Below are positions 53,225 to 59,565 of a stretch of 64,000 nt of DNA, piece after piece. The stretch is from Pseudomonas haemolytica. GTDB taxonomy: Bacteria; Pseudomonadota; Gammaproteobacteria; Pseudomonadales; Pseudomonadaceae. Where the stretch lies: assembly GCF_009659625.1 (NCBI RefSeq), contig NZ_VOIW01000004.1:496001-560000 (forward strand), in the 5' to 3' direction. Every line of letters starts with the position of its first letter. The first letter of the stretch is position 1. The notes below the pieces were generated by a model. That model did not search any database. It saw only the letters and a list, made by a program, of their open reading frames with translations, and was not told the origin of the DNA. Position numbers and translations under genes: made by a program.

Positions 53225-53797
53225 TCAGGCCGCTGGCGCGGCCCGGTTGGCCAAGGTGTCGGCGTACTTGGCGATGCTCTGGTCGATCTTGTCGATGGCC
53301 ACGCTGGCGGCCTCGGCTTCCATGGCACCGGCGGCGGCGGCCACGGCGGCAGCGGCGCCCACCAGCAAGTCGGTGGCCAACGCGCCCAAGGCGTCTTCGG
53401 CAGCGGCCGGCAAGTTGTCCTTGACGATGTTCTCGGTCATTTGCTGGAGCAGCACGGCCTGGGCCGCCAGGGCGATCTTGCTGACCCCGTCGAAATACCC
53501 CGCCGCCGCCTGCGCCACCAGGCCGGCCGCCTGGCTGATCATCATGTCGGCCGGCACCGCGATCTGCGCCGGCGCATAGGCAAAGTTCTGCGAATTAGTG
53601 AACTGCACCGCCTGCACGATCTGGCTGTTGAGCGCCGCCGTACTGTCGGATGACGGCGCACTCACCTGGTTGAGCAGGTGCTCGTTCATGCGCGCCATGA
53701 TCGAACGCGAGGCCGATGCGGCGGGCGCCGGCGCCGGTGCGTCGGTGGCGGGTGTTTCGGGCGGAGCGGCGGGTTTCTTGCGGCTGAACCACGACAT
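53225..53797 (-). CDS. Large RebB-related protein with Pro/Ala-rich N-terminus
   Basis: A 190-residue protein. Residues 1-35 are Pro/Ala-rich and low complexity; then LNSQIVQAVQFTNSQNFAYAPAQIAVPADMM resembles the RebB signature with the ITDAV/TNVKV register replaced. The second half is an Ala-rich helix (VAAAAGAMEAEAASVAIDKIDQSIAKYADTL). It is likely a Reb-type subunit or adaptor extended at the N-terminus. Start at ATG 53797 after GGGAG. Confidence 0.8.
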   Translation of the reverse strand: MSWFSRKKPAAPPETPATDAPAPAPAASASRSIMARMNEHLLNQVSAPSSDSTAALNSQIVQAVQFTNSQNFAYAPAQIAVPADMMISQAAGLVAQAAAGYFDGVSKIALAAQAVLLQQMTENIVKDNLPAAAEDALGALATDLLVGAAAAVAAAAGAMEAEAASVAIDKIDQSIAKYADTLANRAAPAA

Positions 53798-53815
53798 AAT
53801 CGATCTCCCGAGGGC

Positions 53816-54043
53816 TCAGCCCTTCTCGCCAATCTGCATGATCAGCGCCACGGCCTTGGAGATCACCGCGTTGGAAATCTGGTTCATCGCCTGCTGGCTG
53901 TTGACCGCGTTCTGCAACGACAGGCCCGCCGCGCTGCTGGCCACTTGGTACAGCGACGCGATGGCCTGGGCCGGCGCCTCTGCCACCACCTTGACGTTGG
54001 TTTGGGTGACCGCGTCGGTGATCTGGCTGTTGACCTCTGTCAT
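53816..54043 (-). CDS. RebB-family R-body protein (short copy)
   Basis: A 75-residue RebB relative, start at ATG 54043 (MTEVNSQITDAVTQTNVKVVAEAPAQAI) after AAGGAG. It shares the ITDAVTQTNVKVVAE core with both 104-residue copies but lacks the polyglutamine run and the C-terminal extension, ending IGEKG. Upstream-most structural gene of the locus, 18 bp before the next reb-type gene. Confidence 0.9.
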   Translation of the reverse strand: MTEVNSQITDAVTQTNVKVVAEAPAQAIASLYQVASSAAGLSLQNAVNSQQAMNQISNAVISKAVALIMQIGEKG

Positions 54044-54146
54044 ACATCTCTCCTTGATGGCATTCACCCAGGATTGGGCGTGGATAGTGGCGCCAGGACG
54101 CGCTCATACAACTAGAACGCCCCGCGCCGGCGTGTGTGAATCCGAT

Positions 54147-54689
54147 TCAGCGCAAGGCACTGCGCAGCAGTTGCACACGCTTGCGCACCAGCGGCAGCTT
54201 GACCTGCAGCTCGGCGGCAATTTGCGGATACGGCAGGTCATCGACAAAGCGCATCTCAAACAAGCGCTGCTGCACCGCCGGCAACCGCGCCACCAGCGCC
54301 TCGACCTGCTCCAGGCGCTCGTAACACTCCACCCGCTCCAGCACCGAAGCGCACGGCGCGGCGAGTGCAGCCAGGTGATCGTGTTCAAGATCCACCGAAT
54401 CATCGAACAGCCGCCCCTCGCGCTTGCTACGCCGCAAGCTGTCGAGAAACACATGGTCGAGCACCAGAAACAAAAAACCCTGAGGGTCACGAATACGCTC
54501 CGGCGAACGCCGAAAGAACAGCAGGGCCTTGATCGCCGTGGCCGACAACCATTCCTGGCCCTGATCCAGATTGCCCTTGGCGCGCCGCAACGCACGCCGC
54601 TTGAGCTCGCCCTGCACGGCACGCCAACTCGCTTCGAACAAACGGTCATCGGCGGCCCATTGATCCTTGAACTGAACAGTCATCCCCAT
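54147..54689 (-). CDS. ECF-type RNA polymerase sigma factor
   Basis: A 180-residue sigma factor; start at ATG 54689, eight bases after AGGAG. Region 2 is the stretch DQGQEWLSATAIKALLFFRRSPERIRDPQGFLFLVLDHVFLDSLRR, and region 4 is VEALVARLPAVQQRLFEMRFVDDLPYPQIAAELQVKLPLVRKRVQLL. No anti-sigma gene is adjacent. In P. aeruginosa R-body loci a sigma factor also controls the reb genes, from memory; the same relation is likely here. Confidence 0.87.
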   Translation of the reverse strand: MGMTVQFKDQWAADDRLFEASWRAVQGELKRRALRRAKGNLDQGQEWLSATAIKALLFFRRSPERIRDPQGFLFLVLDHVFLDSLRRSKREGRLFDDSVDLEHDHLAALAAPCASVLERVECYERLEQVEALVARLPAVQQRLFEMRFVDDLPYPQIAAELQVKLPLVRKRVQLLRSALR

Positions 54690-54776
54690 CGCCAGCACTC
54701 CTGTGCATCCTTGATGAAGGGCCAGTCTGCGAGGGCGGAACAGGGGCGCGCTGTTACCTGGGGAACAGGGCCACGA

Positions 54777-55472
54777 CTAATTCAAGGCAAACGCCTTGCG
54801 CCGTAAATGCTCGAGATCGTTGATCACCATGCGCTCCAGGTTGCCGCTGATCAGCCCACTGCGGCGCCACAATTGCAGCTGCACATTGAGCTTGGGGCGA
54901 CTGGTGTTAAGCATCGACGCCAACACCCCCTGACTGGCAGGCAACGACACGCTGGGCATGGCCAGCGCCAGGTCGATCTCGCCCAGATTGGCCAACAGAA
55001 ACCGCGCCAGGCGCGACTCCAGCCGATGCAGGCACACCAACTCCAACAACTCGATGGCATGCAGCAAACGCAGCATCATCAGCATCAACAAACGCCGCAG
55101 AAACACCGGCTCCTCAAACAGCACACCAAAATGCCGACTACCCAGCTGCAACAGCCGCGTGGGGCCACTGGCAAAGGTGGAAGACTCGCGCCCATGATCC
55201 TTGATCAACGCCGTCTCCCCCACCACCTGCCCGGCCCCGGTACTGCCGATGATCTGCTCCCGGCCATCGGGCCCATGCACCATCGAATAAATCCGGCCTT
55301 CGACTACCAATGCAATGAATTCGAGGCTGTCGTCCTTGAAATACAGCAGCTCACGATCATCCAGCGTGCGCTCCACCATATGGGTGGCAACGTAGCGCAA
55401 GAGGTGCTCCGGCATACCTCGAAACAAATCGGAGCGAGCCAGCAGGGTTTGTCTCAACGGGAGATCGAGCAT
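54777..55472 (-). CDS. Crp/Fnr-family regulator
   Basis: A 231-residue regulator; start at ATG 55472 six bases after AAGGA (upstream ATG 55493 is less supported). The cNMP-type domain reads LFRGMPEHLLRYVATHMVERTLDDRELLYFKDDSLEFIALVVEGRI, with GETALI. The C-terminal winged helix is divergent: SVSLPASQGVLASMLNTSRPKLNVQLQLWRRSGLI, lacking the standard ETxSR helix but with similar spacing. No cysteine cluster, so it is not an O2-sensing Fnr. It is the most upstream gene of the minus-strand R-body locus and a likely controller of it. Confidence 0.85.
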   Translation of the reverse strand: MLDLPLRQTLLARSDLFRGMPEHLLRYVATHMVERTLDDRELLYFKDDSLEFIALVVEGRIYSMVHGPDGREQIIGSTGAGQVVGETALIKDHGRESSTFASGPTRLLQLGSRHFGVLFEEPVFLRRLLMLMMLRLLHAIELLELVCLHRLESRLARFLLANLGEIDLALAMPSVSLPASQGVLASMLNTSRPKLNVQLQLWRRSGLISGNLERMVINDLEHLRRKAFALN

Positions 55473-55647
55473 CACGGTTCCTTTGGAATGCATGCGTTCA
55501 CCTGGGGAATTGCGGCGTGGAAGCGGTTTAAAGCCACAAGAGCAAAGCAAACAAAGGGACGCGCGGCGCGGGGAGTTGTGAATGAGGGTGGCGACTGGCC
55601 ATTTTTTACGCGGAAACGCCCGACAGTTAATGGCTAAAACGCTGGAA

Positions 55648-55676
55648 TGGACGCATCAGGTCGACATGGGTATGAT
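55648..55676 (+). promoter_or_regulatory. Sigma-70 promoter of tRNA-Arg
   Basis: -35 TGGACG (55648-55653; 4 of 6 match), 17-bp spacer, -10 TATGAT (55671-55676; 5 of 6 match). The -10 ends 13 bp before the tRNA, leaving a leader of about 6 bases. Confidence 0.6.
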
Positions 55677-55689
55677 GGCGCCCGCACAA

Positions 55690-55766
55690 GCATCCGTAGC
55701 TCAGCTGGATAGAGTACTGCCCTCCGAAGGCAGGGGTCGTGGGTTCGAATCCCGCCGGGTGCACCA
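55690..55766 (+). tRNA. tRNA-Arg(CCG)
   Basis: A 77-base cloverleaf. Acceptor GCATCCG pairs with CGGGTGC before ACCA; the anticodon stem CTGCC/GGCAG holds the loop CTCCGAA, so the anticodon is CCG, decoding CGG; the T-loop is GGGTTCGAATCCC. CCA is encoded. GC content falls sharply right after it, which fits tRNA genes serving as island integration sites. Confidence 0.97.
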
Positions 55767-55776
55767 GATATGAATG

Positions 55777-55811
55777 AAAAAGCCCCAGGTCGAGAGATCT
55801 GGGGCTTTTTT
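55777..55811 (+). terminator. tRNA terminator
   Basis: AAAAAGCCCCAG pairs with CTGGGGCTTTTT around a 10-base loop, ending in a run of six T residues; 10 bp after the tRNA. Confidence 0.92.
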
Positions 55812-55816
55812 GGTTT

Positions 55817-56239
55817 TTGGGGGTGGGGGGCACGGTGTTGAGTTGTGTCGGGATTGTAAGGGGGCGGTATTGGAGGGAGTTGAGCGGGTTTTCGGTTTCG
55901 GCTGTTCGGGATTTCCGTCCCTTTTTTCGATGTGAAAATAAATCTGTCCCCTTTTTCCCTGACACCAAAGTTGAGACGCTCACGATTGATGCAATCAAAG
56001 CAGAGCTTGATTTCATTGACCTCCAACTCAAAAGAAAGAACGGATAATGAAGAAGCGGAAGCCTAAGCAGCCTCCGCTTCGCTAGATCTTATCCTGACAA
56101 AACAAAGATTCAGACCTTATCGGCCTCTCATTTGTGACGGCCTTGAGCTTATGACCGCGTTCGGCCCATAGCAGTCGTTGGCACTTTGTAAGTGCTAGTG
56201 GAATGTAAAAGGCGAACTATAGAAACGCCTATTAAGTAA
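55817..56239. other. Island-start intergenic region with possible gene remnant
   Basis: No credible full gene. A plus-strand frame (55817-56047) ends in [25 protein letters not shown], a coherent helical tail with no convincing start, so it may be a decayed 3' gene end. The ATAAATCTGTCCCCTTTTT string at 55938-55956 resembles a short repeat I associate, from memory, with REP-linked transposase genes. A weak hairpin at 56053-56079 (AAGCGGA/TCCGCTT) follows. Base composition falls from GC-rich to mixed across this stretch. Confidence 0.55.
56207..56230 (-). terminator. Weak terminator after the retron reverse transcriptase
   Basis: AGGCG pairs with CGCCT over a 11-base loop; on the minus strand TTTT follows. 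It lies 10 bp after the reverse-transcriptase stop. Confidence 0.45.
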
Positions 56240-57268
56240 CTATGCCTGATAATTTTTACCGAAATAGGGCAGTAATACGTCGCGACAATTCTTGGCATCA
56301 GAACTATGAGGCTCCGCTTGCAACCAAAAATTGACCTTCCCTAAAATAGAATCCAGGTAAAACGGATCTTTGATTTTTTCTTGTGATACATGAGAGAGAA
56401 AGCCATATCGTTCGATATAATGTACCGCCTGCTTTATGGAGCGCCGGAGCTCTCTAGTAATTCTGAGCGCATCGGCAGCGACTGATAGCCCCGTGACAAT
56501 TTTCTTGTTTTTATTTATCATTAATTTAGTTTTGGTAGCATTCACTACAAGCCCGTAATCATTCACAATAGATTCTATAAGTGCGGGCATCTTGTTCGAA
56601 ATGTAGCCACCTGAAAAGGTCATATCATCAGCGTAACGGGTATATTTCAAGTTACTCTTGGATGCTAATTTGGTAAGTCGTTCGTCCAACCCATGCAGCA
56701 GAACATTCGTAAGGTAGGGGCTTGTAGACGCGCCCTGGACCAAGCAGCCATTGTTGCAACATAAAGACGCCAATGCGTATGACACGCCGTGCGAATAGCC
56801 AAGCCCTGAGAAAAGATTTACTACCCAACCAATTCCTATTGATGGAAAAAAGTCCTTTAGATCCATCTTCAGCAAAACTTTGCAGTTAAGATGAGGGCTT
56901 GCGTTAGTGAAAATTGATCGTTTAGGAATGTAGCCGTGAGCGTTATTATGAACGGCGCAGTTGAGAAGAATATTTTGATAAATCCAATCTTGGCAATGAA
57001 GAAGACTGGGATAGGGGGCATGTATGGTACGATTACCACCTGCTCTTTTCTTAATAATGAACTCCCTATAAAATTTAGGAGTTCCGTTTATCATTGCCTG
57101 GATAGTTAAATACTCTATCCCAAGCAAAAGGGACAAGTGCTCAACTTCAAAAATGATTGGAGAGTTAGATACTGTAAGTAACTTTATCTGATCAAGGTAT
57201 TGATCTATTGTCTTTTGAGGGATTCCGCGACTTAAAAAAAAGCGCTTCCATTCATTTATTTTTTTCAT
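56240..57268 (-). CDS. Retron reverse transcriptase
   Basis: A 342-residue reverse transcriptase that makes msDNA from the adjacent ncRNA. All retron hallmarks are present: NAxxH in region X (N122-H126, NASPH), MDLKDFF (135-141, metal aspartates D136/D139), QGASTSP (178-184), the catalytic YADD (212-215), and the VTG of region Y (258-260) that recognises the msr. The last ~70 residues are the RNA-binding thumb. The gene is AT-rich against its neighbours, so acquired. No Shine-Dalgarno lies before ATG 57268; the a2 arm of the ncRNA ends 5 bases upstream. Confidence 0.95.
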   Translation of the reverse strand: MKKINEWKRFFLSRGIPQKTIDQYLDQIKLLTVSNSPIIFEVEHLSLLLGIEYLTIQAMINGTPKFYREFIIKKRAGGNRTIHAPYPSLLHCQDWIYQNILLNCAVHNNAHGYIPKRSIFTNASPHLNCKVLLKMDLKDFFPSIGIGWVVNLFSGLGYSHGVSYALASLCCNNGCLVQGASTSPYLTNVLLHGLDERLTKLASKSNLKYTRYADDMTFSGGYISNKMPALIESIVNDYGLVVNATKTKLMINKNKKIVTGLSVAADALRITRELRRSIKQAVHYIERYGFLSHVSQEKIKDPFYLDSILGKVNFWLQAEPHSSDAKNCRDVLLPYFGKNYQA

Positions 57269-57273
57269 AAAAA

Positions 57274-57488
57274 GCCCACAGATGGCTACCTTCTAGACTT
57301 GCGCTCTAAACCGCGAGGCGTACGGAAGTGGGCGAAGCCCGCTTTTGTGCGCCTTGCGGTTTGCGGAAACGCGAAGCGTTGTAGCATTGCAGCCACTGGT
57401 ATGCTTCACCGCCAGTGGTTGCAATATCGGTTATCGGACACCTTAACCTAGGGAGCGACTGCACTCCAACGTACTAGCCTCTGTGGGC
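57274..57488 (-). ncRNA. Retron msr-msd noncoding RNA
   Basis: The two ends form the a1/a2 inverted repeat: on the minus strand GCCCACAGA-GGCTA (57488-57475) pairs with TAGCC-A-TCTGTGGGC (57288-57274), 14 bp with one bulged base. A branching-G candidate lies in CTAGTACG just after a1. Inside are a short msr hairpin (GGAG/CTCC, 57452-57467), a 13-bp msd stem with one mismatch (57386-57399 with 57412-57425), AACGC-GAA-GCGTT (57068-type loop at 57368-57380), and a longer hairpin with arms at 57308-57320 and 57350-57362 and GGGC-GAA-GCCC within. Placed directly before the reverse transcriptase. Confidence 0.85.
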
Positions 57489-57544
57489 AAAGGTGAGAAT
57501 ACAGAAATACGAACAAAAAAACAAATTCGATTTGCCCTAGGCCA

Positions 57545-57886
57545 TTAATCTAGTAGATAGATGTTAGGCACATAGAAGTCGCCAAGTAGAATTTTGCGAC
57601 CTTTCATATCACTCGGAACCTGTCGCCAGCTTTTTCGGCCTGATAACACCCTTCCCGAACCGGCTAAAAAAACTGCTCTTCCTTCCGGACTTAAGTGAAT
57701 AAGAGAGTCGCGCTCAATTATCAATTTCTTTGCAGCTAGAGCGCTGAACACCTTGAAAAATATTTCACCAGAGAGCTTGCTGCGCTTTAATATCGTATAT
57801 GGCTGCAACCCGGATAATGACTCATGCAACACTTTCATTATCACAAAATCCGCACGAAGCATACTGGGCGTAGTGTACTTAATCAT
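57545..57886 (-). CDS. Retron-associated winged-helix protein
   Basis: A 113-residue protein. The first ~75 residues form a winged helix: MLRADFVIMKVLHESLSGLQPYTILKRSKLSGEIFFKVFSALAAKKLIIERDSLIHLSPEGRAVFL. The C-terminal tail (RQVPSDMKGRKILLGDFYVPNIYLLD) is short and conserved-looking. The start overlaps the upstream PRTase-like gene by 4 bp, so the two are coupled. Winged-helix plus PRTase-type effector pairs with retrons in one published retron class (type III by memory of the tripartite classification). Confidence 0.85.
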   Translation of the reverse strand: MIKYTTPSMLRADFVIMKVLHESLSGLQPYTILKRSKLSGEIFFKVFSALAAKKLIIERDSLIHLSPEGRAVFLAGSGRVLSGRKSWRQVPSDMKGRKILLGDFYVPNIYLLD

Positions 57887-58728
57887 GCATCCCTCATAGC
57901 TCTATGAAGCATGGTTTTTCGTTTTTTATTGTCAATATAAAATGGCCACCAAAAAATAGGAAATACGCTATTAGGAGTGTTCGCGGCTTCTCGACAATAA
58001 GCGGCCTGAGCGCCGTTGTAACCAAGCTTTGGTAGCTCTATGCCTTCATAATCTTGGGACAAACCTGATTCTAAATCTTCCATTAAGGATCGGTACTGAG
58101 CTGCAATCTCCTCCGGAAAAAATTCATCAATGGCTTTTTTAATTGTGAGTTGAGCAGAGATTTCGATCCCAGCGGCTCTAACTGCCTCAAAACCGTGAAG
58201 AGTTGAAACTAATACTTTGAATGCAATTGAAAAATCGGTCACACCTGCATTAGTGAAAACACTTGTGAGTGCTTTATGGCGCCCTATAACTGTCTTACCT
58301 GAACCAACAAAATCATCAATAACGTAGATTGTTTTGCGCCCTGTGCGGTTGAAAATTTTTAGAGCTGCGCCAAAAGTATTAACCCCGCAAAAGCTGTGCC
58401 ACCCCCTTTTTGTAAAGATATACTTTAAATTGTATAAAAGCTCTTGCGAGCTGTCTGGGCCAGAGTCAGCTGCCATTGCTACTATTTGGGCGTTATCCTC
58501 GTAACCTGCTTCGGACATAACCTCCTCAGCTAATAAGTTTAATTTCTCGCTATACTCTTGGGCTGATAGGTAGGAGAAGTTATCAAGGATTTTTATTAGC
58601 ATCTCGCGGGAATTGGCGCATTTGCACTCCTCATATAGCACATGGCTCAGCTCGGAGGTTTTTTCTCCAATCCAAGGCTGGCGAGCAATGAGGTTTAATA
58701 TTGTATTGAAGTTTTCTTTTGTATCCAT
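57883..58728 (-). CDS. Retron effector: phosphoribosyltransferase-fold protein
   Basis: Start at ATG 58728 (MDTKENFNTILNLIARQPWIGE), 281 residues; the 37-residue upstream extension is not needed for the fold and its ribosome site is no better. The PRPP-binding signature TIYVIDDFVGSGKTV lies at about 133-147 with the paired aspartates D138/D139 and the GSGKT loop. The rest is helical, with a possible substrate-binding hood at 180-240. Type I PRTases transfer a phosphoribosyl group to a base; as an effector it may act on nucleotides or nucleic acid when the msDNA is disturbed. The 58729-59001 gap upstream holds the presumed promoter and nothing else I can identify. Confidence 0.87.
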   Translation of the reverse strand: MDTKENFNTILNLIARQPWIGEKTSELSHVLYEECKCANSREMLIKILDNFSYLSAQEYSEKLNLLAEEVMSEAGYEDNAQIVAMAADSGPDSSQELLYNLKYIFTKRGWHSFCGVNTFGAALKIFNRTGRKTIYVIDDFVGSGKTVIGRHKALTSVFTNAGVTDFSIAFKVLVSTLHGFEAVRAAGIEISAQLTIKKAIDEFFPEEIAAQYRSLMEDLESGLSQDYEGIELPKLGYNGAQAAYCREAANTPNSVFPIFWWPFYIDNKKRKTMLHRAMRDA

Positions 58729-59001
58729 GGGGTCGTGCCTGTTGAGCTTCAAGCCTATAGGCCGAAATTTTGCACGTTTCCATGCAGGCTGATGGAATAT
58801 AGACGGGTGGCAGCGTGCTATCAAGGCCAATGAGTTCAAAGTCTATTTCGCTACGATATCCGAGCTCAGCACGAGCGCGTACCGTGTAGCCGCTCTAAGT
58901 CGTCGGAGCCATTCGCGAACGGTAGCGTCTGGACGATTCCAACCAGTCACCAACGCCAGCAGCTAGCCATAAAGCAGACGTTCCGCTCGGGCCTGTTTTT
59001 C

Positions 59002-59385
59002 CTATGGGCGAGAAATGTGCGACGGTCTCATGGCCAGAAACCTCGCAATGCCAAATGTAACAATTGAAATGACAGCGACTAATGCATGAGTCGGCGACGC
59101 GAGCCAATAGGTAGCCGCACCATTGCTTCGCCATCCGGATAGTGGAAGCTCCGCGATCACGGACCGCCCCTGACATGCTGTTAAAGTTTTGTTGAACGCC
59201 TCCGCGCCAAGCTCTCTGAGCCTCTCCCTGAGGTTTCCCTCAGGACACGCTGTGAGCGAAGGAACTGTGTAGCTGTGTTGCGTAACATAGCCATCGAATG
59301 GAAAATGCAGCAATAAAATCAGCATGGATAACACGAGTGTTGTAAGCAGGGCTATACGTTGATTTGAGCTGACATTTACAGCCAT
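59002..59385 (-). CDS. Small two-helix membrane protein
   Basis: A 127-residue protein with AAGGA before ATG 59385. Two hydrophobic segments, IALLTTLVLSMLILLLHFPF (about 10-29) and TYWLASPTHALVAVISIVTFGIARFLAM (about 92-118), enclose a ~60-residue periplasmic-side loop holding two cysteines (C47 and C70) that could form a disulfide. It stands between the retron and the two-gene cassette, in the same direction as both. Function unknown; a pore-type effector or a stray island gene. Confidence 0.7.
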   Translation of the reverse strand: MAVNVSSNQRIALLTTLVLSMLILLLHFPFDGYVTQHSYTVPSLTACPEGNLRERLRELGAEAFNKTLTACQGRSVIAELPLSGWRSNGAATYWLASPTHALVAVISIVTFGIARFLAMRPSHISRP

Positions 59386-59565
59386 GAAATTTCCTTTTCT
59401 TTTAGCTCGCTAGTGGAACGTCGTAAGCACTTTAAGTGGCCAAGATGGATTGGCCCTAATATCTTAGACTCATCTGAGGTTTGCTTTTGGCCGTTTGCTG
59501 CATATCTGAAGGAAGCAAACGAGCCATAACGGTCGTTCGCGGTAGACGGCAAGTAGCCTAAGAGT

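Noticed and set aside
55817..56047. 76-codon plus-strand frame after the tRNA
   Set aside because: The first half is low-complexity with no ribosome site; only the tail looks gene-like, so I list it as a possible remnant and not a gene.
57301..57488. Possible CRISPR-like or tandem array in the retron gap
   Set aside because: The repeats are inverted hairpin arms, not spaced direct repeats; they fit msr-msd folding.
58895..59176. 93-codon minus-strand frame over the small membrane protein gene
   Set aside because: Out of frame with the better-supported 59002-59385 gene, which has a ribosome site and membrane helices.
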